Source: Apium graveolens (Eukaryota > Streptophyta > Magnoliopsida > Apiales > Apiaceae). From it: a stretch of DNA of 64,000 nucleotides. Made by a program: the position numbers and the translations under genes. Below, piece after piece: positions 1 to 12,154 of this stretch. How positions within the stretch are numbered: the stretch's first letter is position 1; each line of letters begins with the position of its first letter. The stretch covers positions 133,667,263 through 133,731,262 of the forward strand of contig NC_133647.1 in assembly GCF_009905375.1 (NCBI RefSeq). The letters are read 5' to 3'. Below the pieces are notes generated by a model. It was not told where the DNA came from. It worked only from the letters and a program-made list of their open reading frames with translations, and made no database searches.

Positions 1-336
1 CCATCACTTGTGTGTGTTGTGAATACATGAAGGTTAATAACCTTTAGTAGTGTCTTAATTTAGACACGCAATACCAAGTTCGTTTGATCATATTGATCTC
101 TCAGTTATTCTCCTATTTCAACAATACTTTTTCTCAAATTCAGATCTTGGTCCCGTTATGGTATCAAATTATTTTCTTTTTGAAATTCCATGCTTTTATC
201 ATTCCAAATATTCGAAGGTATGCCAATCAAGTTAAGTTGAGTATCCTGGTCAAGTCAAAGTAAGGCGATGTGATGGAATTACAAAGGACGACAGTGGAGT
301 GTAATGCGATTAAACTATCAATGGCGTACAATGAAG

Positions 337-418
337 TCAATCTGTTCTTTTATTTCTCTCTCTATCTTTCTTTCTTTCTTTTCTTCTTTCTATCTTTCTT
401 TCTATTCTTCTCTCTCGC
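337..418 (+). repeat. Imperfect (CTTT)n pyrimidine microsatellite
   Basis: About 80 bp of C/T-only sequence with repeated CTTT and TTTCTTTC blocks. It produces a Phe/Leu/Ser-rich chance reading frame that should not be taken as a protein. Confidence 0.85.
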
Positions 419-618
419 GAGCAGTAAAAGCGATTTTATTGAAGAATTGGTCAAAGGAGATGGAAGGAACAATGGTGTGGGGTGAAGCTCCTGTAAGAGT
501 TTTATTATACAAGGAATACAAGATTTATTTGAGATTATGGAAAATTGAGTTTATTTGGAAATGGAAAATTTGTGATAAGATCTCTTAGTGCTTTCTTCTG
601 CTGATTCCGAGGACGAAA

Positions 619-638
619 TCCTTATAAGGGGGGTAGAT
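619..638 (+). promoter_or_regulatory. Polypurine tract of element A
   Basis: TCCTTATAAGGGGGGTAGAT lies directly before the LTR start. It is the plus-strand primer site expected next to a 3' LTR. B and C have equivalent G-runs at the same place. Confidence 0.8.
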
Positions 639-3600
639 TGTAATATCCTATATTTTCAAATATTATTATTATAATTATTTGGAATTATTTATGTGATTTT
701 AGGTGAATTTTAGTGAATTATCTGATAAGTGGAATTGATGTTTGGGTGTTTAGATGTGATATTATTTGAGTATTTGAATTTTTATATGTCCAGAATAAAA
801 TATAGATAATTGTGATATTTTTCTGGTAATTTTTGGACTGTTAGATGATTTTATATTGATTTATGAATTATTAATTATTTTCTGGGTAATTACCAAAATT
901 ATTTTATAAAGCCGGGAATCGTCCGACTTCAACCATTTTGCGTTTTTATAACCCGAAACTCTTCCGAAAACTCCTTCCTAACCTAATCTGGTAATTTCGG
1001 ATATTTTCCGTGTTTTGACTTTTTCGATCCGGATTACGGTTTGACCCGTGCGCGGCCCGACGCAATATTTTCGATAAGATAGTTATTTCGATAATCAATA
1101 AAACCCGTATTCTCGAGAGACGAGATATTTTTACGTTATTTTCATATATAGTATTTTATAAAAAGCCCGGTTTTAATAATTATCCAATTCTGGTATTGAA
1201 TTGTATCGTTTTTATAGTTACTTAGCGGCTAAGTAACTAATTTAACGATCCAAAACGATCCAGAACGATCCAATATTCCATAAATATAAATAGCCTATTT
1301 CTTATTTCATTTATTCCGTTTATTCATTTGCAACCAGTTAAAATACCGTAAATACAGAGAAAAACCCGAGAAACCGATACGTTCCCGAGAATCAAACACA
1401 AGAACGAAGGCGTTATCGAACTCCGATTCGGGCGTGCAGCATATCAAAACGAAGCTCTCGAAATCTTCTTTCTGCATCAATCATCAGTTTTTGCCCAGAA
1501 ATCATGGTAATTTTCTTATTTAATTATTTATATTCGAATTATTTGATAATTAAATTATGAAAATTTGTTCTTGATGTTGTTGATGTGATTTGATGCTTCC
1601 ATGTTGTAGAGCATATTTTTCTGGTCGATTTGGTATATTATACTTCAAAAATAGAGTTCAATATCATGTAGGAATTGAAGTTTGATTTTCTGAAAGTTAT
1701 TTGAATATGTGTTCTTGGTGTTCTTGAAAATTTCTGAGAATCAAACCTAAATTTGAGAGTGATGCAGACTTCAGAATTCAAAGTATGAGTAACCAAAATG
1801 TTCAGATTTTCATGCTCTTTCTGTTTACGCCATCAAATCTTTCAAACGATTAATAATTTGTAAAGTCATATTTTAAGGTTTATACCCCGATTTGGGGGTT
1901 TTTGATTGAATAATATTTGAATGATTTTGATGTGATAATTAGCTTCTCCATGTTATGTGCAATCGATTTATACTATTATTCTGTTCGTTCTATTTCTAAA
2001 TCGGTTAAATCGAGTTTTTGTTTATATTGTTTTATTTGTTTTAAATTCCGATTTTTCAATTTACATGGAGGTTGATTGATGTTTATGATTATATGAACTT
2101 GTTGTATAGTTCCCGAGCTGTGTTTTGCGAGTTAATTCGTCTGATTTGGTTAAGGATTCGTGAGATCGCCGTTTGGCCGGAAAAGCTTGGTCTTGCCGGC
2201 TTTAATGGCAACGGCCGACGAGTTCTTCAGATTCATGGCTGACCCGGTTCCTTCTTCCCTTACCCGAGTTTCAACCCGGCTAAGACCCGATTTTGATCCT
2301 CTTTTTCCCAACTCGAATTTCAGAAACCTGTTTCTGATATTTTCTTTTTATTTTTAATTCAAAATTCTTTTTCTTATTTACAAAATTCATTTTTTTTATT
2401 TTGAAAATCATTATTTTAATTCTGAAAATTTATTTTAATTCAAAAATAAATCTTAATTATTTAATTAATTAATTTTAGTTGATAATTAATTATTTAATTG
2501 GTCAATTAATTTAAATATTAATTGATTAATTAATTTAATTAGTTATTAATTAATTTTAATTGATCTAATAATTAGATTTAATTATTTAAAATTGATTTAA
2601 AAATTCTGAAAAATAGTTTCGAGTTTTAAAATATTATTTTAAATTATTTTCCAGGCTCGATAATTCTTATAATATTATTTTTGAGTGTTCAAGCCCTATT
2701 ATTTAATTATTAAATGATTCGGAGATTGTTTTTATTCCGAAAAATGTTCAAAAATTCATAATAAATCAACCGTTCGTCCGTTTAATACGAAACGAACGCC
2801 TCCAGACTCAGAAAAATATTCTGCTTTCATTAAAAATACTTTCGAGACCCAGATCCTTTGTTTCGAAAGGTCGCTTATTTTACGAATGATTCTGAGTCGT
2901 TAATTCATCGATAAATCATATTTTTGACCTGATTTCAGTTTTAAACATATCGAGTTGAACCTTTTGACGAACTGAGTTATATGTGATATGAATTATGTGA
3001 TACGTGAGTTATGTGTTTACGTGCTATGTGAATTATGTGCATATATGTGGATCAAGAGTCTTGTGTTTGTCTGTTAGATTTATGTGTGGGCTATCGTATG
3101 GGTAGACGATAGGCTTTTGACGCGCAGTTCGTCGAGTGATTATCGTTTAGACAATTAAAGCTATATCTTTTAATTATAGATGCGGATCTCTCGAGTTGAG
3201 TGGAACAAGACGTTGGATAAAGAATGAGATGGAATGGTATTGGGTATATGGCTTCTAGCAATCGCAGGAGCAGCATATCAGTAAAATATTGAAAATAAAG
3301 ACGGTGATATTTTGAGACAGAATGTCATAATAGATACGGTTTTGCGAGTGTGACTAACTGCTAAAAAACCCAAAGGCAAGTACCCCTGACTTCACTTATC
3401 ATTCAAGTGACGTTTATTTCGAATCATATTATGTAAGTATTGCTTTCCCTATTCTTAGTTCGGAATAGATAAATGTTTTACATATCGCTGAATTAAATAA
3501 TTCTGTTTATGCAAGTATTCTTCCGCTATTCTATATTCAGAGTAGCTAAGTGATTTTACTTACCCAATTATCGGATTTATAGATGTTTTGGATTTTGAAA

Positions 3601-4986
3601 AAAGTGATTTGGTTGCGAATATTCCTACCCAAGAATTGGGGGAATAAAATTATTTCGGGTGTCGATTAACATGACCCCATTTCAATAAAAGGTTTTAAGA
3701 TTGGATCATGATTGCGTAAGTGACCGGGACGGACGGTCCAGCGGAGGGCTATTTCTAAGTGCCATATGAAATATTATGACACCATTTTGCCACAGGCTAG
3801 TTATGCCTTTTTATTTGAGTACTCGTGTTTTTGGGGTCACGTTTCTACGAATCATGACCTTGTGCTATCACACGGGCTGATCAGCATATGATAGTACTTC
3901 CGTCGGAGAATGATCTTAATCTAAATTATCATATTGTTTTTGATATTCATAGAATAAATGATTTATCAACTGATTCTGCTTTGGATAAAAGTACTGATTC
4001 TGTTTTCGATAAAAGTACTGATTCTGTTTTCGATCAAAGTGAATTGTGGTTTTGGTTCAGTTTCTGATTTTATGGATACTTAGTTTGTTGTTAAATATCA
4101 AAGGTGGTATTAGTATAGATGATTGATGTTGACTTCAGTATGGGTGTTGTGAGCATCAAAGTTCGTAGTGATATCTAATTTGATATGACAGCAAAATAAG
4201 TATTAATTTGAAGAGTTCGGTTTTGAATAAAGTTTATGATTCAATCCATAATCATTGTTTCATGTTATTGTGGTTTACGATATTTCCGTAAACACTATTT
4301 TACGAGTTTTATTCTCGTCAAGATTCAAAGTATTGCTGAAGCATTTCGCTCAAAAATATCAAAATAATTTTGAGTACAATTAAGGAATCAATTCTGGGAT
4401 TCCTCAACCAAAGTTTATGATTCAACAATTGTGATTTTAAATGTTCTTCTCTAATGCAGATGTCAGTTTTATATCAAAAGACCCTATATATATTATAATG
4501 ATCTTGCTGAGCATTTCTTTCGCTCATATTTGCCTGTTTTTAAATTTAACCTCCAGTGAGGATTAGCTTGCGCTGTTTAGCTGCATAATTTGATGAAGCA
4601 AAGAAGAAGCTCTTGGAAGGTGGTTGATCCAGGGTTTGCGGGCTAGTGTAAGTTTTATTGTGTAAAGTTGTTTATATTATATTATATTATATTATAGTTT
4701 TGTATTTTATTTGGGCCTAGTATACTTCATTTCGAAGTTATACTTGTGAGTTTAGTTTTGAGTTGGAATTTATTGAAAAGAGTTTTAAAAGAAAGTGAAA
4801 AATTTATTTATGGAATTTGGAATTCTTGTTTCTAGAACTGTAACCTTAAAAGATCTTGAATTAGTTTGGGGTCATTTATGCTAAATATCTTCCGCTGGCA
4901 TTTGTTTATTGATTAAACAGGTTGATTTAAATTGAGGTTTCATAGTGACGACCAAATCCTCTGACCCCGGATTTGGGGGCGTTACA
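639..4986 (+). repeat. 3' LTR of element A (4348 bp)
   Basis: The LTR runs from TGTAATATCC to GCGTTACA (TG...CA). It is AT-rich, with (TTAATTAATTAA)-type stretches at about 2390-2640, a likely core promoter near 1280, and a GC-rich patch at about 2150-2330 that briefly resembles coding sequence. Such length is usual for Tekay LTRs. The terminal block GACCCCGGATTTGGGGG (4963-4979) recurs at the ends of B's LTRs. Confidence 0.85.
1244..1292 (+). promoter_or_regulatory. Probable LTR core promoter of element A
   Basis: Three direct repeats of ACGATCCA (about 1244-1270) and a CAAT are followed by a TATA-like AAATATAAATAG at 1282-1293. Placement about 640 bp into the LTR fits a U3/R boundary. A similar AAATATAAATA occurs in C's LTR (23313-23323, minus). 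Inferred from sequence only. Confidence 0.45.
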
Positions 4987-6066
4987 TTTAGTTTTGAGTA
5001 TTTAGGAATCGTTATGAGTAATATAGTATATGTGAAGTATGAAGCTTGTTTGTTTAGAGTTTGAGTTGGAGTGGTAGTGGTATGAATGTTGAATCTTGTT
5101 GATTTGTTAAAGGAATTAAGTATAGTTTAAGTTCATGATGAGAATAACATAAATTGGAAGAACTTGAGGTGTTGGGACTGTTGTAGTGTGTTTTGGATGG
5201 ATGTTGGTTGTATGAATGAATTGGGATTGATTGGTGATTGATTTGGATTGGTTTAAATTTGGGAAATCGCGTAAACATAGCCGTCGTAATGCCCGATTTA
5301 CTTTAGACTGTTTTTGTTCTTAACATTAGGACCCGTGAACTCACTGCAGGTTTTGACCATTGCCATGTCTAGATAGTTCATGTTACGAGCTTCGTTTTGA
5401 TATGTGGTTCGTTTGATTCCGATGTACGGTTTAGGAGAAACGGCCGTTTTAAGTAACGACGTTTCGCGAACGAAACATTACCCCTCGCCTTACTTTGAAA
5501 CATATGTTAAAGACCTAAAAAAAGGTTAATTGGAGTATGAAACATTTATGTAAAGTGTAATAGGCAGTTGGTAAGACACTCGCGAAGGAATCGCCTTAAA
5601 ACCCTTAATGGTTAATTTATTAAAAATGGTGGAGCCGAGGGTACTCGAGCGAGTTAAGTGAATCGTTAAGCGCGAAAGCGAACGTTAGGACTCTAAATGG
5701 TTAAAGTCCAGTTTCTTAAGCGACCGAGGTTTAATTCCAACTTATGTTGTTGTTCATAGGTTATCGGACCCACTCTAAGCTTAAGTCTATACGGGAGCAC
5801 TCAGGCAAGTTTTCTACCCGTATAACTGTTGTTGTGATGTATATGTGTATATGCATGATCTTGCGATAAATGCATATTTGTTATTAGCAAATTCTTGCGA
5901 TATATTGTATCATGTGATATGGTATATATGCATGCCTGTTTCATATTCTTGATTTATATATCTGTTGGTTCAAATGCTTATAGTTGCATAATACTTATGC
6001 TAGAGATAAGCGGTATTTGAGTTTACCCTTAGTATAGGGGATCAAAAGGTGAACTTTTTCTAAAAC

Positions 6067-6112
6067 CGGGAGGCGAGGCTCCCGAGTATAATATATATAT
6101 ATATATATATAT
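6067..6112 (+). repeat. Small hairpin and (TA)n run in B's 5' LTR
   Basis: CGGGAG-GCGAGG-CTCCCG (6067-6084) can fold into a 6-bp-stem hairpin and is followed by a (TA)n run of about 26 bases. The same hairpin in the 3' LTR (about 17180-17197) has a shorter (TA)n (about 17199-17216), so the microsatellite changed length after insertion. Confidence 0.7.
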
Positions 6113-6159
6113 GAATAGTTTTAAAAACTATTAATCGAATAAGGTTTATTCGATAACTT

Positions 6160-6597
6160 TATATTATTTAATGAATATTACTTGAATATTCATTCGAGGA
6201 CTTATGACTCACTTTATATTATTTAATGAATATTATTTGAATATTCATTCGAGGACTTATGACTCTGTTTATTATATTTAATGAATATTACTTGAATATT
6301 CATTCGGGGACTTATGACTCACTTTATATTATTTTATGAATATTATTTGAATATTCATTCGAGGACTTATGACTCTGTTTATTATATTTAATGAATATTA
6401 CTTGAATATTCATTCGAGGACTTATGACTCACTGTATATTATTTAATGAATATTATTTGAATATTCATTCGAGGACTTATGACTCTATTCATTATATTTA
6501 ATGATTATTAATTGAATATTCATTTGAGGATGTATGACTCACTTTATTTTATTTAATGAATATTATTTATAATATTCATTCGAGGTATTATGACTCC
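6160..6597 (+). repeat. 55-bp tandem repeat with a hairpin in each unit (5' LTR of B)
   Basis: GAGGACTTATGACTC or a close variant recurs at 6196, 6251, 6306, 6361, 6416, 6471, 6526 and 6582, a 55-bp period over about eight units. Units alternate between two versions, giving a 110-bp higher order. Most units contain AATGAATATT and AATATTCATT separated by five bases, a perfect 10-bp inverted repeat. The same array is at about 17265-17700 in the 3' LTR. Confidence 0.9.
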
Positions 6598-7911
6598 GCT
6601 TATTATTTAATAATATTCTTTATTTTATTAAAGAATAATGTTTCAATAATCAAACTTATTTTCGATTATTCAAATAAAGATAATACTTTCGTATAAGTAT
6701 ATCTTTGGTTATTTAATATCCATTTCAAGTATTAGTTTTAAAACTTCTACTTCGAATATTTTAATAAGGATTATCTTTATGAGAATATTATTTAAATAAT
6801 AATATTGAGATATTTCTAATATATCGGGACTGATTTATTTTAATAAATCAGCAGTACTCCAAACATTCTTAAAAATGTTTTCAAGTCTTCAAAATGATTT
6901 TTAACGTTAGATGGACCCCAAAACTCATTTTTATATTTAAGATCTTCCTTTCAAAGGGGATTTAAATACTCGCTCAAAACCTGGGGGATCCAGCTCTGTG
7001 GTGTATTTTACATTCGCAACGTGGTTGCTGTTTTGAGAAAACAAGTGAATTGATTACTTACCCAACGTTCGGGAAGTAAGCCCATCTAATTGAGTCGGCA
7101 TAAGCGACAGGCCGGGGTACGGTCTATCAAAGTGTAAGTGGCTGGGTGGCAGTCCATCAACGCGTAAGAGGCCGGGTGGCGGTCCAGCACAAGGTCCTAA
7201 TGAGGCCAGGGTGATGACCGGTGGGGGATTCATCCATCTACTAGTAGAAAAGGTTACTTATTGGTATCTTTGCCTGATCAGCAAGATATCGGGTTTATGC
7301 CAAAATTCTTTCCTTTCCAAATTTATTGAATATTGCAACTCTGTTCATACTTTACATGACAGAGGTTTTCTGGAAATGTATAGGAGATATATATGAATAT
7401 ATTTATATATCGGGACTTAATGAAGCATCTCGTAACTTCATTATTTACAATGATATTTCAAGGACTGAATCTATTCAAGTCTTATCTTGTAGTCTCATCT
7501 GGGTGATGAACTTTTGAAACTGATTATAGCTTGAACGGTGGTAGTTCAAGTAGTATTCGGATATAAGTATATTGGAGTATCTTGTAACTTCATCTTTTAA
7601 ACTTATATCTAGTAAATGATTATCTTGTGCATGTCAAAGGTTTTCGGAAAAACGTTGAGCCAAGGTTAGATATATGAGATCACCTTGCAACGATATTTTT
7701 ATACAGTTATAAACTGGAACTCTGTGTATATTATACATGTCAGAGGATTTCAAAGATTGTGAAAAGTATATATATATATACTGAATATTTTGCGACTTCA
7801 TCGCATTAAGATATCAAACTTGGTTCATTTCTTTTGACCAAGACTTTCATGAGTACTATGAGAAGACTCATATATTGTTAATCATTATACATATTATTTT
7901 GGTGGGCTTAC

Positions 7912-9582
7912 TGTTGGATTTTAAACGCAGCGGGGGCATGGCAAAACACTTTTACACATACAAAATCCAAATAAAAGCATATAAATCGTGGTAAAAACAT
8001 AGGGATCGAATCTAACCTTTAAAATTATTCGGAGACAACGATCAGAGATCCTTAGCAGTTGCTCCTCAGGTGTGAAGCACTCCACCGGTATCCACCAAGA
8101 AAACGATGTTAAGGAGGAGGATTGAGATGGAGAGAATTGGGTTTTCCAAACTTTGTGGGTTTTGGGGTTTTTCGGTTAGAATAAAAATAGGGTCTATAAT
8201 AGTATATTTATACGCAAAATTTTCAGCTGAAATTTTCCCATAAATATTATTATTATTATTATCCCATTTATTATTCTTATTAATAATTAAAACACCTTTT
8301 AATTATTAATCCTTTTTCTAAACACTTTAGAAATAATTCTCTCTCTTGATTTAATTTCCAAAAATTAAATCCTTAATTAATAATATTAAGAACTTTTCTT
8401 AATTAATTTATAATCAATTAAATCTCATTTAATCAATTATTAAATTTGCCAATTAATTATTTATTTCATAAATAAATAATTATTAGCCATTATTAATTAA
8501 TTCCTCCACCATTAAATCATTCTCTTTTTATGGTGTGACCCTGTAGGTTCAATATTAAGCCGGTAGTAGAAATAAATAATAATAAAACTATTTTATCATT
8601 ATTTATATAAATTCTCTAATTTATTAAATATGATTAATTAATTAATCACATTTATTCTACATCGTGAGGGATACCTCTCAGCATATCGCGACTATCCGGA
8701 TAATATGAATTCACTGCTTAGAATACCAAGAACCTATTCAGTGAATAGTTACCGTACAATAAACTCCTTCTAACCTACAATGTCCCGATTAAATACAAGG
8801 CATGGATCTCGTGTCAAGCCTATCTAATTTAATCACTTGCTTACCATTTATTATGCGTAGTTCTATGCAAATTAGAAACTCCTTTCTAATTTCATTTACT
8901 CTGGCCAGAGATTCCTGAACTAGCATAAGTGGATCAGCCTTGAACATTCGCTTCCTTCACTGGAAGGGGTAGATCCTTTATTGATCATACACTATCTTCG
9001 TGTACAAATTCCTATACCTAGTAGAGCCCTAATAATTGTCCCTGGAGACTAAGAACTAAACCAAAGCATAGTTCAGTGTACACAAGATGACTATGATGAC
9101 CTCAAGTCTAAGGATACTTGTACAACTATCACTATGTGAACAACTGCTGACACGTGAGTGAACTCCATCAGTTGTTCAGCTGTGCGAGTCATGTTCAGTG
9201 AACTTATTCCATAATAAGTACCTACATACTAGCTATAGTGTCACCACACAAATGTCTATGAGAACAGACATCCTTCATAATGAAGCAAGCATAGTATGTA
9301 CCGATCTTTGCGGATTATTAATTACGAGTTAGTAATCCTATGACCAGGAACTATTTAAGTTTAGAGTTATCATCTTTTTAGGTCTCACTATTATGATCTC
9401 ATCATAATCCATAAAAAGCTTTACTCTAAACTATGGTATATCTTATTTAAACACTTAAATAGATAAAGCCCATAATAAAAACAAAACAAGTCTTTTATTA
9501 ATATCAATAAAATCAAAACAGATTACATAAAAGTTATTCCTAAATCCTCATACATGATTGGACTTAGGACATATTCCTTTCA
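7912..9582 (-). mobile_element. Solo LTR, probably Ty1/copia (Angela-like), 1671 bp
   Basis: B's 3' LTR is continuous where this sequence interrupts the 5' LTR. The insert is bounded by CTTAC at 7907-7911 and 9583-9587 (5-bp target duplication). It begins TGTTGGATTTTAAACGCAGC and ends CCTTTCA, which are TG and CA termini. On the minus strand it starts TGAAAGGAATATGTCC and ends GCTGCGTTTAAAATCCAACA, termini I associate with Angela-type copia LTRs. There is no primer site, polypurine tract or coding, so it is a solo LTR left by LTR-LTR recombination. Lineage is inference. Confidence 0.85.
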
Positions 9583-10034
9583 CTTACTGCTCACCCTTGC
9601 TTTCTTCTTTCATCACACAACAACAGATAGAAAAGATGAACAGGACCAAGCTCCCGATTCGCAAGCGGTTAGAAAACGTTCCGCAGTCTTCTGGAAGCGT
9701 TGATGCCGCCGTAGCTGAGGTAGGAGCTACCAATAGGCTAGGTTTTCAACTATTGATGAACCATACTTATGTATAATATGAATTGTAATAATGGCAAGGA
9801 ATATGTAAATTTATTCAGAACTCTTTTAAGGTGTAACGGTTTATAATTGTGGAATATAAGGACTTGTGTTATTTTTGGGTATTCATCTCTGAGACTATAA
9901 CTTGTGGTGTGTGTGTTTATTGTGGGGTCACAGTACAGAGTAGTTGATTACTTATTAAGATTGGGTGTTATTAAGGGAAATGGAACTCGTGACAACCCGG
10001 ATCCCCGACCCCGGATTTGGGGGTGTTACAGAAG

Positions 10035-10047
10035 TGGTATCAGAGCC
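10035..10047 (+). promoter_or_regulatory. Primer-binding site of element B (initiator tRNA-Met)
   Basis: TGGTATCAGAGCC lies four bases after the 5' LTR end. It is the classic complement of the plant initiator-Met tRNA 3' end and primes minus-strand DNA synthesis. Confidence 0.95.
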
Positions 10048-10217
10048 AAGCATTATAAACCTCAGAGATGATGTGACGTTAAGATAATAAGTTCACTAAG
10101 ATAATAAGAACTCTTGCCAAGTTCATAGTCGGGCTACCTAACGTAGTACTGACAGTTAAAACCCTTACGGGAACCCTTATAAATATCGTGAGAGTAACAT
10201 AGTTCGTTCTCGTATAG

Positions 10218-11072
10218 GGCAGCGGGGCACCGAACCCTGAGGTTCAGGAGCATCAGCATGAGGATGTTTTATTACAAGTTGGAGATCAAATTGTGAATCC
10301 GATAGAGTACCCTAATGAGAGACCGGATGAGATTCATATTGAGAATGTTGCGGTTGAGGACGTTATTCCGGAAAGGATTGTGGCTGAGGAGGATCTCATG
10401 GAGGATCCTGATGAGAATGAAGAAAGGACCGCTGAGGAATTGATGACCATAGTCAGGGCGACTACCAGAGCAAGAATGGCCGCGAGGGTGGCACTAGAGG
10501 ATGAAGAGTTACCAAGGGCACAAAGGTTAATGAGGGAAGAAGGAGTAGGGCTTTCCACGACACCAATTATATCAGTATCAGACCCTCTTCCAGAGGTTCC
10601 TGTAGACATCCCTGAGGTTCCACCAATTCCTGTTCCATCCCCGGTACAGAGCCCAGCACCTACTGAGGAAATGCCACCTTTATCTCCTGCACCATTGTCA
10701 CCTGATACCGTACTTGGTTATCCGTTTGGATCTCCTGGGTCAGCGCCACCTGCACCCCAGGGACTGCTAGATGCTACCACTCAGGCTTCTCTTATCGCTG
10801 ATTATCAGATGACCCTGGGTGGCCTGTCTGAGGCCCGTAATGTTAGGAGTGATCTGTTGGATCGACTTACTGTACCAAGAATTGAGGGCGGGGTACTTCC
10901 GGCAGGATTAGCTCATAGCATGGACAGGATTGAGGCTACCACCCGTGTTACATCTAGAGGCCATCTTGAGGGTCAGATTGATCCAGCTCTACTTGCAACT
11001 ATCTTGGACCTCATCACCGCTTTAATGGAGCAGGTTAGGGATGTTGTCATGCCCGTATTTCTTGATCCATAA
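10218..11072 (+). pseudogene. Open frame in the gag position of element B, function unclear
   Basis: The frame is open from 10218 to the stop at 11070-11072 (284 codons) but has no usable upstream ATG, so its start is lost. The product begins GSGAPNPEVQEHQHED, is strongly acidic in the first third, proline-rich in the middle (PEVPPIPVPSPVQ and similar, around 10600-10760), and ends with a hydrophobic helix-like stretch before FLDP. I see no retrotransposon gag core and no zinc knuckle. Its place just after the primer site suggests the N-terminal part of a gag polyprotein. It is the only long frame left in B, which is odd given how decayed the rest is. Confidence 0.45.
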
Positions 11073-12154
11073 TAGTGTGCAGAGTCTGAGCAATCTGACA
11101 AGAATTTCATGCAGCACCGCTTTTGGAGGATTAGCCTAAGTTATGGATGATTAGTTTTAATGACTAGATGATTATCTATGGTAGTACTTTTGGGATAGAA
11201 GCGATCAGATCAAATGATGTAATTCTCTTTAATGTGTTCAGTTGTTGTACCCTCGAACAAATGGTTATGTATATATTCGTTAATTTCAGTTCAGATCAGT
11301 TTGTTTGTGATAAGATCACATTGTTAATTGCTCTATTAACAATTAAGAGAGTGTCATGAAGTTTATCGAACTTGAGAATTCATAATTTGCAATCTTGCAA
11401 GGACTGAACGAGGGAAAGACTTAAGCAAAGTAAGTAAGACAAATATCCAGAGATTCTCAAAAAAAAAAATTCCAAGTAATATGCCCCCACAAGGAATAAG
11501 ATTAGGGGCAAACCTTGAATGTGATAATCAGGGAGGTCGCAACTAAGATATAAGGAACCCAGAATATAATAAAGTGGAAAATGAGGAGTTTAAATTAAAA
11601 GATGACCCCAATTATGGGGAGTAGGAAGAAATATTTAGACTGAGAAAACAGAAGTCGAGCGAGATAAGGAGACCCGAGACGGTACTCCTATACGGAAATT
11701 CATGGACCTATCTAAACAGAACTTATACCTTATTCCCAACCACCACCTTAAGAAAACCTTGAGATAGTTCGAAGGATAAATAATGAGACGCGGATAGACT
11801 GAGGAGACAAGGAAGTAAGAAATTAGGAAAATTGGATGAAGGAAGTGACCTTCAAGAATGTGAAGTGTAAGACCGGTGGCTTGATACCCAGAAAGGGAGA
11901 CGCAAGGTATGAAAGATATCCCAATATTGAGATGACTGTTGAGATAAACAACAAAAGTAAATAAGGAATTATTAAGAAGAAGTTCACGTTGATCACGACC
12001 AATATCTTCCAGAACATCCTTGTTATCGTTACCAAATTAGGCAAGAAAAGCGGATAACCGTTGTTATCTTTTGGAGGCCATAATTGATTGACCTCATTTT
12101 GAATACAGATGTTATTGTGAAATTAGGCATATACTATCGAGGTGGGAATGATTG
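11073..12154 (+). other. Internal region of B without recognisable coding
   Basis: This purine-rich, stop-filled stretch is where the gag C-terminus, zinc knuckle and protease should lie. I found no CCHC or D-S/T-G motif. Confidence 0.5.

Larger units (their letters stand above)
1..638 (+). other. Internal 3' end of element A, no recognisable coding
   Basis: This is the stretch between A's unseen pol region and its 3' LTR. By analogy with B and C it should hold the integrase/chromodomain end, but I could not match any frame to a chromodomain. The only clear features are a pyrimidine-rich microsatellite and the polypurine tract with the phrase GATTCCGAGGACGAAATCC (603-621), which has counterparts just before the LTRs of B and C. 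Confidence 0.5.
1..4986 (+). mobile_element. Element A: 3' end of a Tekay-like Ty3/gypsy element (internal end plus 3' LTR)
   Basis: A polypurine tract ending at 638 is followed by an LTR that starts TGTAATATCC and ends GGGGGCGTTACA at 4986. The next bases (TTTAG, 4987-4991) fall inside the LTR of element B, where the uninterrupted copy reads CCCTAGCTTTAGTTTTGAG at 16094-16112. A therefore inserted into B's 5' LTR, and the right half of its target duplication should be TTTAG. The left half lies outside the window. Several LTR blocks match element C's LTR (for example 3396-3436 against the complement of about 21570-21620), so A and C are related Tekay-type families. Confidence 0.8.
4987..10030 (+). 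repeat. 5' LTR of element B (5'-truncated, interrupted)
   Basis: Colinear with 16102-19499. The first ~985 bp of the LTR (equivalent of 15117-16101) is absent because element A inserted there. A 1671-bp solo LTR with 5-bp duplication splits it at 7911/9583. It ends GGATTTGGGGGTGTTACA at 10030, four bases before a primer-binding site. Confidence 0.9.

Noticed and set aside
304..588. Hydrophobic small proteins at the left end of the window
   Set aside because: The hydrophobic part is the CTTT microsatellite translated; there is no other evidence.
2160..2357. Short protein-coding gene (65 codons) in A's LTR
   Set aside because: It lies within the LTR, lacks a family match and ends in low-complexity AT sequence. 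Treated as a GC-rich LTR patch.
9558..9776. Small gene across the solo LTR's right junction
   Set aside because: The frame crosses from the solo LTR into B's LTR through the target duplication, so it arose by insertion.
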